From: Helicobacter sp. 16-1353
GTDB taxonomy: Bacteria > Campylobacterota > Campylobacteria > Campylobacterales > Helicobacteraceae
Length of the DNA stretch: 64,000 nucleotides
Assembly (NCBI RefSeq): GCF_003288815.1
Contig: NZ_NHYM01000003.1
Location: 1 to 64,000, forward strand
Direction: 5' to 3'
Shown: piece by piece, positions 52,273 through 62,471 of the stretch
Position numbering within the stretch: position 1 is the first letter of the stretch
Layout: each line of letters opens with the position of its first letter
Program-made: the position numbers and the translations under genes
Notes under the pieces: generated by a model
What the model was told of the DNA's origin: nothing
Databases searched by the model: none
The model's input: the letters and a program-made list of their open reading frames with translations, nothing else

Positions 52273-52662
52273 ATGACAAAAATTTATGCAACTGGTAAAA
52301 GAAAAAGTGCAGTAGCAAAGGTTTGGATTAAGGCTGGAAAAGGGAATCTAAGTGTTAATGGTAAAACATTAGATGAATGGCTTGGCGGACACGAAGCTAT
52401 TAAGATGAAAGTTACTCAGCCATTAGTTTTAACAAAACAAGAAAAATTATTGGATATTGTTGCTATCACATTTGGAGGCGGATATAACGCCCAAGCAGAG
52501 GCATTAAGACACGGAATCTCAAAAGCACTAAATCTATATGATATTTCATTTAGAGCCATTTTAAAACCTGAGGGATTATTGACACGAGATTCTAGGGTTG
52601 TTGAGCGGAAAAAATACGGCAAGCGAAAAGCACGACGAAGCCCACAATTCTCAAAGAGATAA
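52273..52662 (+). CDS. rpsI: 30S ribosomal protein S9
   Basis: S9 (129 aa) binds the 30S head near the P-site t[26 protein letters not shown] at the start, [20 protein letters not shown] in the middle and the C-terminal [29 protein letters not shown] with the conserved SKR tail are present. It is co-transcribed with rplM. Confidence 0.98.
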   Translation: MTKIYATGKRKSAVAKVWIKAGKGNLSVNGKTLDEWLGGHEAIKMKVTQPLVLTKQEKLLDIVAITFGGGYNAQAEALRHGISKALNLYDISFRAILKPEGLLTRDSRVVERKKYGKRKARRSPQFSKR

Positions 52663-52705
52663 ATTATTTTATTTCTTATCTCATCGAAATTTTAGGATTT
52701 TTTAT

Positions 52706-52751
52706 GGGCGAATGAAGTCAATTTTATGTGATAAATGGCTTTCGCCCTTTT
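52706..52751 (+). terminator. Possible terminator after rpsI
   Basis: Inverted repeat gggcgaa (52706-52712) and ttcgccc (52741-52747) with a long loop of 28 bases is followed by tttt. It lies 44 bases after the rpsI stop. The large loop lowers certainty. Confidence 0.4.
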
Positions 52752-52907
52752 ACAAAGAATCTAAAATACGGAATCTAGCTTTTTAAAACATTTTTAAAAT
52801 CTCATAAATCTTGCAATTAGAGTTTTGCAATCATAGGAATCTAAAGGTTTAAAATCTCGTAAAATCCACACTTTACGGAATCTAAATTTGCCTAGAAATA
52901 TTTTTTA

Positions 52908-53215
52908 TTCGGTTGGAGGGCTTCGCCCTCATCTTAAATCTATTCCCGCTTTAATCTAATCCCGCCCACCGCCCCTATTTGGTGCCACCACACGGAGTTT
53001 TATTTAATAAAAAATTGCTTTAGCGATTTTTAAAGATTCATGTGAGGCTCACGCCTCACACACAAAAAAGGGCTAGTAAGCAAAAACAATAATTATTGAA
53101 AACTGGCTTTAATATTTCACATAAAAAGGGTGGTGGGTGGGAAAACGAGCGTAGCGAAGTTTCCTGTAAAAGATTAGATGTATTGTAAAGGCTTTAGCCT
53201 TTACAATTAACAAAT
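52908..53215. other. Hairpin-rich non-coding island B
   Basis: It holds the same modules as island A (43848-44340), in order: gagggcttcgccctc, the C-rich box cccgcccaccgccccta (52961), a cac/gtg dyad, aaattgctttagcgattt, tgtgaggctcacgcctcaca, then the inverted C-rich box ggtggtgggtggg (near 53130), cgagcgtagcgaag and aaaggctttagccttt. No gene is supported. It lies between rpsI and the convergent lepA. Confidence 0.7.
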
Positions 53216-53803
53216 TAGAATCTCTTAAAGTTTTACGAGAATTTAAAGTTTTAGAATCTCACAGATTTCATGTTTTTAAACTTTAAGATTCCATAGATTC
53301 TGCGAAAATCTGCAGAATCCTAGAATTATAAAAGTTTGGATTCTCGCAGATTCCGCCTTAGAATCTAACTTCCCACATTCCAACAGAATCTAGATTCTTA
53401 AAACTCTCGCGGAATCTCTGCGGATTTTTTAAGTTTAGATTCTTTCAAACTTAGAATCTTGCTTAAATTATAAAAGAAAAGTAAAAACCACGATGATGTT
53501 TTAAAATGCTTATGCTAATGCAATTTAAGAATCTTTTTTAAGTAAAAGTGGGGAAAACAAGACTTCTATATTTAAAGCTTAAATTTCTAGGATTCTAATG
53601 GATTTCATCTCAAACAAATCAAGCAAATGCAATTTCTTAAAATCCCAAATCTTTAGCCAAATAATTCCACCGCCATTTCTAAATTTTCTTTAGCAAAATG
53701 AATAGTAAAGTTTTCTAGTAAAACAAAGTTTCTTGCAAAAGATTTATGGGCTTGGGCTATTTTAAAGAAAATAAAGTCTATTAGATTCTATAGAATCTAG
53801 CCC
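53216..53803. other. Non-coding region rich in GAATC/GATTC
   Basis: About 590 bp between island B and lepA with no supported gene. Many GAATC/GATTC words occur, for example near 53340-53460, along with purine-rich stretches. I see no hairpin of terminator form for lepA. Confidence 0.6.
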
Positions 53804-55594
53804 CTAATCAATCTTTAACACCGCTAGGAATGCATCTTGCGGGAGTTCGACCTTGCCTATTGCCTTCAAGCGTTTTTTGCCCTCTTTTTGCTTCTCTAGC
53901 AGCTTCCGTTTTCTAGTTATATCCCCTCCGTAGCATTTTGCCGTTACATTTTTTCCCATTGATTTTATGGTCTCCCTTGCGATGACCTTATTGCCGATAC
54001 TAGCCTGAATCGCCACCTCAAAAAGCTGTCGCGGGATAATCTCTTTCATCGAATTTACTAGATTCTTGCCCTTTTGATACGCCTTTTCACGCGCCACAAT
54101 GATACTTAACGCATCGACGATTTCCCCTGCTACACGGATATCTAGCTTTATCAAGTCGCCCTTTCTATACCCAGCATTCTCGTAGTCAAAGCTCGCATAG
54201 CCCTTTGTGGAAGATTTCAGCTTGTCATAAAAGTCCATAATTATCTCATTTGTAGGCATTAGATACACCAGCAAGACCCGCTGCTCTGTGATGTATTCCA
54301 TTTTTTCTTGAATCCCACGGCGATTTGAGAGTAGCTTTATCACATTGCCTAGAAACTCGCTGGGCGTGATTATCGTGGCTTTGACATATGGCTCTTCGAT
54401 ATGCGTGATGTTCTGCTCTGGGGGGAGTTCGGCGGGATTCTGCACTTCGGCGATTTCGCCATTACTCAAATATGCGTGATACAGCACCGTTGGGGCAGTA
54501 GCAATCAAATCAAGGTCAAATTCTCTCTCCAATCGCTCCTTAATCACCTCCATATGCAACAACCCCAAGAATCCCACGCGGAAGCCAAATCCAAGTGCCA
54601 CAGAGCTTTCCGGCTCAAACTCCAGCGAAGAATCATTTAGCTTTAGCTTATTCAGTGCATCGCGCAAATCCTCGAATCTATCCGTTTGAATGGGGTAGAT
54701 TCCAGCAAAAACAAATGGCTTTGCCTTAGTGAAGTTCCCCACTGGGCTTTGTGCTGGAGCATTTTTGTGCGTCATCGTATCGCCCACGGAAATATCATCA
54801 ACTTGCTTTAGCCCCAAGCAGACAATGCCGATTTCACCGCATTTTATGGCATTCGTTTTCTTTTGATTTATGGGGTGCGGATAGAGTAGCTCAAGCACCT
54901 TGTGGCTTTTCCCACTCCCCATTATCAAAATCTCATCATCGATTTTTATCGCCCCATCGATTATTCTAACAAGTGCCAACGCCCCCAAATAGTTATCAAA
55001 CCACGAATCATAAATCAAAGCCTTAAGGGGAGCAGACGGATTCCCACTTGGCGGGGGAATAGTGTAGATTATAGATTCTAGCAATTCACTTATGCCAATG
55101 CCATTTTTCGCACTAACCAAAATGGCGTTTTTGGCAGAAAGCCCAATGGTGCTTTCAATCTCGCTTTTGGCGTTCTCCACATTTGCAGCTGGCAGGTCGA
55201 TTTTGTTAATCACTGGGATAATTTCCAAGTTATTTTCTAATGCAATATAGACATTTGCGATAGTTTGCGCCTCCACGCCTTGACTTGCATCGACTACGAG
55301 CAACGCCCCCTCGCACGAGCTAAGAGAGCGAGAAACCTCATAGCTAAAGTCCACATGGCCGGGCGTGTCGATTAGATTTAGGATATATTTTTTGCCCTCG
55401 AGCATGTATTCTAGTCGCACACTCTGGGCTTTTATAGTGATACCACGCTCCTTTTCAATATCCATCGTATCCATCACTTGTGCACTCATCTCTCGCTCAC
55501 TCACCGCCCCGCACTCTTGGATAAGCCTATCTGCGAGCGTGCTTTTTCCGTGGTCGATATGGGCGATAATGGAGAAATTCCTAATGTTTTCCAT
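53804..55594 (-). CDS. lepA: Elongation factor 4
   Basis: LepA/EF4 (596 aa) is a ribosome-associated GTPase that can back-translocate tRNAs. The GTP-binding motifs are AHIDHGKST (residues 11-19), DTPGH (77-81) and NKID (about 131-134). The C-terminal domain ([83 protein letters not shown]) is unique to EF4 and excludes EF-G. Length is normal. The gene is far more GC-rich than its AT-rich neighbours (62 percent in 55261-55320 by my count). Confidence 0.97.
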   Translation of the reverse strand: MENIRNFSIIAHIDHGKSTLADRLIQECGAVSEREMSAQVMDTMDIEKERGITIKAQSVRLEYMLEGKKYILNLIDTPGHVDFSYEVSRSLSSCEGALLVVDASQGVEAQTIANVYIALENNLEIIPVINKIDLPAANVENAKSEIESTIGLSAKNAILVSAKNGIGISELLESIIYTIPPPSGNPSAPLKALIYDSWFDNYLGALALVRIIDGAIKIDDEILIMGSGKSHKVLELLYPHPINQKKTNAIKCGEIGIVCLGLKQVDDISVGDTMTHKNAPAQSPVGNFTKAKPFVFAGIYPIQTDRFEDLRDALNKLKLNDSSLEFEPESSVALGFGFRVGFLGLLHMEVIKERLEREFDLDLIATAPTVLYHAYLSNGEIAEVQNPAELPPEQNITHIEEPYVKATIITPSEFLGNVIKLLSNRRGIQEKMEYITEQRVLLVYLMPTNEIIMDFYDKLKSSTKGYASFDYENAGYRKGDLIKLDIRVAGEIVDALSIIVAREKAYQKGKNLVNSMKEIIPRQLFEVAIQASIGNKVIARETIKSMGKNVTAKCYGGDITRKRKLLEKQKEGKKRLKAIGKVELPQDAFLAVLKID

Positions 55595-55710
55595 AAAATT
55601 TCCTATGTTTTTAAGTCGCTTTTGGCGTGGTTTTCTGTGCTAGTTTGACGCCGCTTTAATGCAGATTCCGCCGTTTTTCTGCGATTTTTGTGCCGGTTTT
55701 AGTGCAAATT

Positions 55711-57228
55711 TTAATGCAAAAAGTGGCGGATTCCAGTGAAATAAAGGGCGATTTTATGCGTATTAGCCGCCTCTATTACCTCGCTATCTCTAATACTTCC
55801 TCCGGGCTGGATTATCGCTTTCACACCCACACTAGCAGCCAAATCAACGCTATCCCTAAATGGGAAAAACGCCTCACTTGCCATACTTGAGCCTCTTAGG
55901 CTTAGCCCCATATCCTTTGCTTTTAGGGCAGCAAGCTTAGCGGAATCTACCCTGCTTGTAAGCCCCATGCCAATCCCCACAAGTGCGGAATCTTTCACAT
56001 AAGTAACGCAATTTGACTTGGTGAATGCGGCTAGTTTATAGGCGATTTCTAGGTCTTTTAGCTGGGATTCGTTCGCTTTTATATCGCCACAAAGTTTTGC
56101 CTCCAAAATCTCGCTCTCCTTAACCTCATCTTGGGTTTGTAGCAAGAATCCTCCGCTAATATGGCGAAAATCGACCTTGTCTTTTGCGCTAGATTTTAAT
56201 GTGAAAATCCTAACGCGCTTTTTCCCACTCAAAATCTCTAGGGCTTTTTCTGTGATATTTTTTGCCACAATCGCCTCAAAAAAGGTCTCATTCATAAGCT
56301 TTGCCAAATCCTCGCCAATCTCGCCATTTACCGCTACAACGCCACCATAGGCAGATAGCGTGTCGCACTTTAGGGCATTTTCATATGAGCTAAGGGCATT
56401 TTCTTTCACCGCAAAGCCACAAGGATTCCCGTGCTTTACGATACAAATGGCATTTTTACTAAAGGCATTCACCACCCTAAACGCCGCATTTATATCAAGC
56501 ATATTATTAAAGCTACACTCGCCTTTTAGCACCTTAAAATGCTTGCTCCAGTGGCTTTCAAACTCATAAAACGAAGCCTTTTGGTGGGGATTTTCCCCAT
56601 ATCGTGTGTCGCAGTATTTTTTCCCCACGATAAAGCTTTTTTCGCCAAATCCGCCATTAAATCGCTCATTCATATAATTTGCGATAAATGCGTCGTAACT
56701 CGCGGTATGTTCGAACGCCTTTATCATCATATTTCGGCGAAATTCTAGGGAATCTGCCCCATTTTTTAGCACCACAATTACGCTTTTGTAATCGCCCGGA
56801 TTTACTACCACAAGGACATTTTGGAAGTTTTTTGCAGCCGCTCGAATAAGGCTTGGACCGCCAATATCGATATTTTCGATAATCTCAGCGAAATCCTCCG
56901 TATTTTGCGTGGTTTCCTTGAATGGATATAGATTCACGCACACCAAGTCAATCGCCTTTATCTCGTGGCTTTTGGCGGCTTTTTGGTCGCTCTCATTGTC
57001 TCTACGAAAGAGGATTCCGCCGTGGATTTTGGGGTGGAGCGTCTTTACCCGCCCATTAAATAGCTCCTCTGCCCCAGTGTAGGTGCTAATATCAAGCGCC
57101 TTAATATTGTGTTTTTCCAAATGCCGCAAAGTCCCACCAGTGCTTAAAATCTTAAAGCCAAGAGATATTAGCTCGCTTGCAAAAACCTCGATATTTTGCT
57201 TATCACTCACACTTAAAATCGCTCTCAC
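55711..57228 (-). CDS. purH: Bifunctional AICAR transformylase/IMP cyclohydrolase
   Basis: PurH (505 aa) performs the last two steps of IMP synthesis. The N-terminal IMP-cyclohydrolase/MGS-like part has [63 protein letters not shown]. The transformylase has [31 protein letters not shown] and [51 protein letters not shown]. The start is GTG at 57228 with AGG upstream. It abuts aroK (two bases). Like lepA it is GC-rich. Confidence 0.97.
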   Translation of the reverse strand: MRAILSVSDKQNIEVFASELISLGFKILSTGGTLRHLEKHNIKALDISTYTGAEELFNGRVKTLHPKIHGGILFRRDNESDQKAAKSHEIKAIDLVCVNLYPFKETTQNTEDFAEIIENIDIGGPSLIRAAAKNFQNVLVVVNPGDYKSVIVVLKNGADSLEFRRNMMIKAFEHTASYDAFIANYMNERFNGGFGEKSFIVGKKYCDTRYGENPHQKASFYEFESHWSKHFKVLKGECSFNNMLDINAAFRVVNAFSKNAICIVKHGNPCGFAVKENALSSYENALKCDTLSAYGGVVAVNGEIGEDLAKLMNETFFEAIVAKNITEKALEILSGKKRVRIFTLKSSAKDKVDFRHISGGFLLQTQDEVKESEILEAKLCGDIKANESQLKDLEIAYKLAAFTKSNCVTYVKDSALVGIGMGLTSRVDSAKLAALKAKDMGLSLRGSSMASEAFFPFRDSVDLAASVGVKAIIQPGGSIRDSEVIEAANTHKIALYFTGIRHFLH

Positions 57229-57230
57229 AA

Positions 57231-57728
57231 TTAATAACCTTTCACATAATTATAAATTTTTTCTGCTATTTCATTTGCAGAATCTAAGGCATTTAGCGTA
57301 TAATCAGCCATATTTTTATAGATTTTTACCCTACTTTGATATAAATCATCAATAGCACTAAATTGCTCAAACATTGGACGCTTTTGTATCCCATCTTTTA
57401 TAATCCTTTTTGAGAGCTCATCAAGTGGTGCTTCGAGATAAAAAACATTACCAATATCGCGTATATCATACCTCATAGGCATACCTCCGCCGGTTGATAT
57501 GATGGCATTATTGACATTATTTTTAATCCAATCACATAGCGAAATCTCTATCTCACGGAATCTTTCCTCGCCAAAATTCGTAAAAATATCATTCACTTGC
57601 ATATTATAATTTGTTTCAATAATGCTATCAGTATCTAATAAAACATTCTCAAAAAGCCGTGCTAACTCCCTCCCAATAGTTGTTTTCCCAGAACCCATAA
57701 AGCCGATTAGAACGATATTATTTAACAT
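57231..57728 (-). CDS. aroK: Shikimate kinase
   Basis: AroK (165 aa) phosphorylates shikimate in aromatic amino acid synthesis. The P-loop [11 protein letters not shown] (residues 8-18) and [24 protein letters not shown] and KRPMF are family motifs. Length normal. Its start overlaps the AMIN gene stop by 11 bases. The order recA-eno-FtsB-like-AMIN-aroK is as in H. pylori. AT-rich, unlike purH next to it. Confidence 0.96.
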   Translation of the reverse strand: MLNNIVLIGFMGSGKTTIGRELARLFENVLLDTDSIIETNYNMQVNDIFTNFGEERFREIEISLCDWIKNNVNNAIISTGGGMPMRYDIRDIGNVFYLEAPLDELSKRIIKDGIQKRPMFEQFSAIDDLYQSRVKIYKNMADYTLNALDSANEIAEKIYNYVKGY

Positions 57729-58329
57729 TTATATTAACTCCATTTTGTGTTTGCTTAATATCATAAATATAGCTTCCATCAAGCTCAACTACAATTCGCA
57801 AAAAATCATCGTGTAATCCGTATTTAATCGATGTAAAATAAGGATTATTTATATCAATTTTATTTTTCTTATAATATTTCATATTTATATCAAAATCAAG
57901 CACAATCCTATCAGGATTCTTCATTATAAAATCCCGCAAAAGCTTACCTTCATAGGCTATAAATATGTTATTATTGTCTATTTTATAGACATTCGCCATA
58001 CTAGAATCTTTAGAATCTAAAGTAGTGTTAGTGGAAATAGGTTTATCTAAGATTTGTGAAACAACCAAAGGCATTCTCCAATCTATTTTACCACTTACAG
58101 CAACACTTTTAGTTTCTATCGAGCCATCGATATTTTGATAAGTTATTTCTATTTTTTTAATCAATCTAGCATTGCTAGGCAAACTTATTTCTTCTTTATC
58201 AAATACACTTGTCTCGCCATAATACGGACGAATAGAATCTTTTGGCACGACTAATGGGACAAATGGATCATCTCTAGAAAAAAGCAAACTTACAAATAAC
58301 ATAATGCAAAATATAATTCTTTTATTCAT
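57718..58329 (-). CDS. Exported AMIN-domain protein
   Basis: The protein (203 aa) has a signal peptide (MNKRIIFCIMLFVSLLFS) and a C-terminal AMIN-like domain: PDRIVLDFDINMKYYKK, then SIKYGLHDDFLRIVVELDGSYIYDIKQTQNGVNI. AMIN domains bind peptidoglycan in the periplasm and target amidases or pilus and secretion parts to the wall. It starts the small envelope pair with the FtsB-like gene and overlaps aroK. Confidence 0.82.
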   Translation of the reverse strand: MNKRIIFCIMLFVSLLFSRDDPFVPLVVPKDSIRPYYGETSVFDKEEISLPSNARLIKKIEITYQNIDGSIETKSVAVSGKIDWRMPLVVSQILDKPISTNTTLDSKDSSMANVYKIDNNNIFIAYEGKLLRDFIMKNPDRIVLDFDINMKYYKKNKIDINNPYFTSIKYGLHDDFLRIVVELDGSYIYDIKQTQNGVNINVK

Positions 58330-58351
58330 TGATTATTAAGCCTTATATATT

Positions 58352-58603
58352 TTATTTTCCACCGCTTATCTCAAAAATCTCTTTTTGTAGAAATGCATTC
58401 TGTCGCTCGTAGAATTTCACACTAGTTTCTAGCTCTTTTTTCTCTTCTCGTAGCTCAAGTAAAACAAAAACGGATTTATTGCCAAAAATTAATATAAAAA
58501 TATAAACAAACAACATCATTAAAGCAATAATAAGCAAAATATAAGGGCGATAAAGTCGTATCTTATCCCATATACTTAGCTTTTCTTCAAATAATTTTGC
58601 CAT
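58352..58603 (-). CDS. FtsB/DivIC-like septum protein
   Basis: The protein (83 aa) has one N-terminal membrane helix (YILLIIALMMLFVYIFILIFG, residues 21-41) followed by a coiled coil (ELREEKKELETSVKFYERQNAFLQKEIFEI). This is the FtsB/DivIC layout of small divisome proteins that join FtsQ and FtsL. It sits between eno and the AMIN gene, as its H. pylori counterpart does. Confidence 0.75.
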   Translation of the reverse strand: MAKLFEEKLSIWDKIRLYRPYILLIIALMMLFVYIFILIFGNKSVFVLLELREEKKELETSVKFYERQNAFLQKEIFEISGGK

Positions 58604-59878
58604 TTACTTAAATAGATTCCAGCCTAAATATTCCGGGCAATCCAGCTCATTTTCGATTTCTAAAAGGCGATTATACTTTGCGATTCTCTCACTCCTTGCG
58701 GTGCTACCAGTCTTTATCTCGCCTGTATTTAGCCCCACAGCGAAGTCCGCGATGAAGCTATCCTCGCTTTCCCCGCTCCTGTGGCTCATAATGCACTTAT
58801 ATTTGTGTCGCCCAGCCAGTCGCACGGTCTGCATAGTCTGCGAAACGGAGCCGATTTGATTTGGCTTTACAAGCACGGCGTTTGCGATATTTTTGCCAAT
58901 GCCCTCACGCAAAATTTTCTCATTTGTCACAAACAAGTCATCGCCCACAAGCTGGATTTTATCGCCTAGCTTTTTAGTTAGCTTCGCCCAGCCCTCCCAA
59001 TCGTCCTCACTCAAGCCATCTTCAATCGAAACTATTGGGTATTTCGCACAAAGATTCTCATAATATTCAATCAATTCCTCGCCACTTAAAGATTTATTTT
59101 CAGCTGCTAAAACATACTTGCCCTCGCCATTTACAAACTCGCTACTGGCGACATCAAGGGCGATTGCGATTTGTTCGCCCTCTTTATATCCAGCCTGTTT
59201 TATCGCTTTTAAAATCACCTCGATTGGCTCTTCATTATTTTTCAAGTTCGGTGCAAAGCCTCCCTCATCGCCGATACTCGTAATATGCCCTTGTGATTTT
59301 AAGATATTTTTAAGATTCCAATACACCTCGCTACTTGCCCGAAGCGCCTCCCTAAAGCTAGAAAAACCAAGTGGCATTATCATATACTCTTGGAAATCCA
59401 CCGTATTGTCAGCGTGGCTTCCGCCATTGATAATATTTAGCATTGGCACTGGCAGGATATTTGCATTAATGCCACCGATGTAGCGATATAGCGGGATTTC
59501 TAGGGCTTCCGCACTTGCCTTTGCAAGAGCCATAGAAGTGCCTAAAATCGCATTTGCCCCTAGCTTGGAGTAATTCTCCGTGCCGTCTAACTCAGCCATA
59601 ATCTTATCAAGCTCATTTTGATTAAATGGCGAAACCCCGATTAACGCCTCCGCAATGGTCGTATTGACATTCTCACACGCTTTAAGAACGCCCTTGCCAA
59701 GGAATCTCGCCTTATCGTCGTCGCGTAATTCCAATGCCTCTCTTTTCCCAGTGGACGCCCCGCTTGGCACGATTGCATTGCAAGAAAGCCCATTATTTAG
59801 CCCAATGGTAACCCTAATAGTTGGATTCCCTCTGCTATCTAGCACCTCATCGGCAAATACATCATCTATATAAATCAT
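58604..59878 (-). CDS. eno: Enolase
   Basis: Enolase (424 aa) converts 2-phosphoglycerate to phosphoenolpyruvate. [101 protein letters not shown] and [10 protein letters not shown] are the classical blocks, with metal-binding Asp/Glu and catalytic Lys in LVKPNQIG. Its ATG overlaps the recA stop (ATGA). The gene is GC-rich in parts (50-53 percent in 59101-59160 and 58741-58800 by count). Confidence 0.98.
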   Translation of the reverse strand: MIYIDDVFADEVLDSRGNPTIRVTIGLNNGLSCNAIVPSGASTGKREALELRDDDKARFLGKGVLKACENVNTTIAEALIGVSPFNQNELDKIMAELDGTENYSKLGANAILGTSMALAKASAEALEIPLYRYIGGINANILPVPMLNIINGGSHADNTVDFQEYMIMPLGFSSFREALRASSEVYWNLKNILKSQGHITSIGDEGGFAPNLKNNEEPIEVILKAIKQAGYKEGEQIAIALDVASSEFVNGEGKYVLAAENKSLSGEELIEYYENLCAKYPIVSIEDGLSEDDWEGWAKLTKKLGDKIQLVGDDLFVTNEKILREGIGKNIANAVLVKPNQIGSVSQTMQTVRLAGRHKYKCIMSHRSGESEDSFIADFAVGLNTGEIKTGSTARSERIAKYNRLLEIENELDCPEYLGWNLFK

Positions 59879-60933
59879 TTTTTCTCCTCGCTATTATCAG
59901 TATCATCTACATTCTCATCTACAAACTCGATTATCTCGCTACTTGCACCGATTTGCTCTTTGATTTTTGCCTCGATTTCATTGGCGATGTCTGGGTTTTC
60001 TTTTAGGAAAATCTTGGAATTTTCCTTGCCTTGTGCGATTTTCTTATCTTTATAGCTAAACCACGCACCACTTTTATCGATAATATCAAGCTTCACGCCG
60101 TAGTCTACCAACTCGCCTAGCTTAGAAATTCCCTCGCCAAACATAATGTCAAACTCAGCCTCTCTAAATGGCGGAGCAACCTTGTTTTTTACCACTTTTG
60201 CACGAACGGTATTTCCTATGGCTTGTTCGTTTACTTTTAATGTTTTTATTCGTCTAACATCAATCCTAACACTAGAATAAAATTTTAAAGCATTACCGCC
60301 AGTTGTTGTTTCTGGATTACCATAGCCTATATTTCCTATTTTCATTCTAATTTGATTAATGAAAATAACAGTAGTATTCATTCTATGCAAAATACCTGTT
60401 ATTTTACGCAATGCTTGGCTCATAAGCCTTGCTTGAAGCCCTACATGTGCATCGCCCATATCGCCATCTATTTCAGCTTTTGGTGTTAGGGCTGCTACAG
60501 AATCTACAACTATTAAATCAACTCCACCGCTTCTAGTTAATGTTTCTAAAATCTCTAATGCTTGCTCACCATAATCTGGTTGGGAAACATAGAGATTCTC
60601 CACATCGACGCCGAGTTTTTTGGCGTAATACACATCTAATGCGTGTTCTGCGTCGATAAAAGCACAGATTCCACCTTGTTTTTGACACTCTGCGGTTATT
60701 TGCAAACTTAATGTGGTTTTGCCGCTGGATTCTGGTCCATAGATTTCAATAATTCTACCTTTTGGGATTCCACCTATTCCAAGTGCCAAATCAAGCCCAA
60801 GTGAGCCTGTGGAAATGCATTCTATTTTTTCACTTTGCTTATCACCAAGTCGTATCAAAGCCCCCTTGCCAAAGGCTTTATCGACTTGTTTTAGTGCTAA
60901 TTCAATCGCTTTTTGTTTATCTTTATCAATCAT
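59875..60933 (-). CDS. recA: Recombinase A
   Basis: RecA (352 aa) drives homologous recombination and is central to uptake and repair of DNA. Walker A GPESSGKT is at residues 66-73. Walker [54 protein letters not shown] and the acidic C-terminal tail ([14 protein letters not shown]) are present. Base composition changes inside the gene: 45-48 percent GC at 60061-60180 against 27-32 percent at 60241-60420 by count. It heads the operon with eno. Confidence 0.97.
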   Translation of the reverse strand: MIDKDKQKAIELALKQVDKAFGKGALIRLGDKQSEKIECISTGSLGLDLALGIGGIPKGRIIEIYGPESSGKTTLSLQITAECQKQGGICAFIDAEHALDVYYAKKLGVDVENLYVSQPDYGEQALEILETLTRSGGVDLIVVDSVAALTPKAEIDGDMGDAHVGLQARLMSQALRKITGILHRMNTTVIFINQIRMKIGNIGYGNPETTTGGNALKFYSSVRIDVRRIKTLKVNEQAIGNTVRAKVVKNKVAPPFREAEFDIMFGEGISKLGELVDYGVKLDIIDKSGAWFSYKDKKIAQGKENSKIFLKENPDIANEIEAKIKEQIGASSEIIEFVDENVDDTDNSEEKK

Positions 60934-61018
60934 ATATACCTCTTAAAATGTAAAAATAATGCAAATTCTATCTATTTTTTAGTTAAAATAAATTCAAATT
61001 CTAAATAAAGAGTTATTT

Positions 61019-61876
61019 ATGAGTAAAATTGTTGTTGCACATTCGCCCGATGCAGATGATATTTTTATGTATTATGCGATTTATTTTGGCTGGATTGGTT
61101 CAAAAAATATTAAATTTAGTAATATCGCACTTGATATTGAGAGCTTAAATGAAGGGGCATTAGATTCAAAATATCTAATCTCTGCTATTTCATTTGCTTT
61201 ATATCCATTTATAAAAAATAATTATGCCCTACTTAGCACAGCTATGTCCTTTGGAGAGGGATATGGACCTAAGCTTATTAAAAAAAGAGGTAAATCTTTA
61301 AAGGATAATTTTAAGGTCGCTTTAAGTGGCAAATGGACTACAAATGCAATGATTTTTAAGATTAAATATCCAAATGCAAGAATAGTTTATAAAAACTTTT
61401 TGGAGATTGAAAATGCCGTTCTTACGGGTGAAGTCGATGCAGGAGTTTTGATACACGAATCTATACTAAATTTTGATGATAGTCTTGAAGTTGAGGCAAA
61501 ACTTTGGGATATTTGGATTGATTTAGCGGGGGATTCTCTACCGCTACCGCTCGGTGGAATGGCAATATCTCGTTCGATTCCCCTACTTCGTGCAATTGAG
61601 TGTCAAGAGATATTGACAAATGCCGTTAGAGTCGCTGTCAATAATAAAAAGATTCTATCTACAATGCTTGAAAATTATGTTAGAGTAAATCAAAATAATC
61701 TAGAAAAATATCTAAATATGTATGCCAATAATAACTCAATAACATTAAATGAAATACAAATAAAGGCATTGGATAGGCTTTTTAAAATAGGATATGATTT
61801 TGGAGTATATAAGAATCTAATAGAAACAAAGGACTATCTACTGCCTGTGGATTATAAGGATTTGCGATTTTGCTAA
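61019..61876 (+). CDS. mqnD: Menaquinone-pathway protein (1,4-dihydroxy-6-naphthoate synthase-like)
   Basis: The protein (285 aa) is a periplasmic-binding-type fold without a signal peptide, as in MqnA/MqnD of the futalosine pathway. It begins IVVAHSPDADDIFMYYAI, a variant of the SPCPNDTF-type MqnD start. ESLNEGALDSKYLISAISFALYPFI, SFGEGYGPKLI, LTGEVDAGVLIHESILNF and SLPLPLGGMAISRSIP (substrate pocket) fit MqnD more than MqnA. It would open cyclic de-hypoxanthine futalosine to dihydroxynaphthoate. H. pylori has a similar gene beside recA. It is divergent from recA. Confidence 0.88.
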   Translation: MSKIVVAHSPDADDIFMYYAIYFGWIGSKNIKFSNIALDIESLNEGALDSKYLISAISFALYPFIKNNYALLSTAMSFGEGYGPKLIKKRGKSLKDNFKVALSGKWTTNAMIFKIKYPNARIVYKNFLEIENAVLTGEVDAGVLIHESILNFDDSLEVEAKLWDIWIDLAGDSLPLPLGGMAISRSIPLLRAIECQEILTNAVRVAVNNKKILSTMLENYVRVNQNNLEKYLNMYANNNSITLNEIQIKALDRLFKIGYDFGVYKNLIETKDYLLPVDYKDLRFC

Positions 61877-61884
61877 CCTAAAAA

Positions 61885-62385
61885 TTAATATTGCATAGCA
61901 TTTGATGATTTAAGATTTATTTTTGTTTCAGAATTTTGATTATAGCTATTGCGAAATATTTTACAGAAATTAGAAGCATTGGCATTAATGTTACTTGGTA
62001 TGAAATGCAACACTCCATCGATTAAATCAATATATAGATATTCTCCATCACATAATACTTGATTGGAATTATTGTTATTATTGACATACGATATTGCTAC
62101 TACGCCATTTTCTGTTGATTTCCATCGTGCTTTATCCAAAGCTCCAACATACATAAGCCATTCTCCCCAAGTAGAAAAACCTTCGGGTGCTGCAGTATCA
62201 ACATCAATATTCCCTGCGACTATTTCAGCAGGAACTTGCGTTAATAAAGTAGCCACATCGCTTTTTAATGTCGCTACTTGAGAATCCATTCTAGTTTCAA
62301 ATAGCCAAGTTGTTGCCAACCCAGCCAAAGCACCAATTATTACGATAACAAATACTAATTCAACCAAAGAAAAACTTTTTCTCAT
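61885..62385 (-). CDS. Type IV pilin-like pseudopilin
   Basis: The protein (166 aa from ATG 62385) carries a prepilin N-terminus, MRKSFSLVELVFVIVIIGALAGLA, with a very short leader, Glu at the fifth mature position and a long hydrophobic helix. The rest, with one Cys pair in the C-terminal half (VLCDGEY, NFCKIF), is small and globular. The ATG at 62385 is preferred over the longer frame because AAGGA lies ten bases before it and it yields the classical prepilin start. Substrate of a prepilin peptidase such as PilD; no pilus or secretion gene is near. Uptake or secretion pseudopilin are both possible. Confidence 0.85.
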   Translation of the reverse strand: MRKSFSLVELVFVIVIIGALAGLATTWLFETRMDSQVATLKSDVATLLTQVPAEIVAGNIDVDTAAPEGFSTWGEWLMYVGALDKARWKSTENGVVAISYVNNNNNSNQVLCDGEYLYIDLIDGVLHFIPSNINANASNFCKIFRNSYNQNSETKINLKSSNAMQY

Positions 62386-62471
62386 TATGTTTTTTCCTTT
62401 ATATACTACGATAAAATGTGCCATTATATTATATTTATTTTTTATTTACAATTATGTTTATAATTCGATTT

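Noticed and set aside
62386-62424. Longer start for the pseudopilin at 62424
   Set aside because: The extra 13 residues precede a classical prepilin start, and the ribosome-binding site fits the ATG at 62385.
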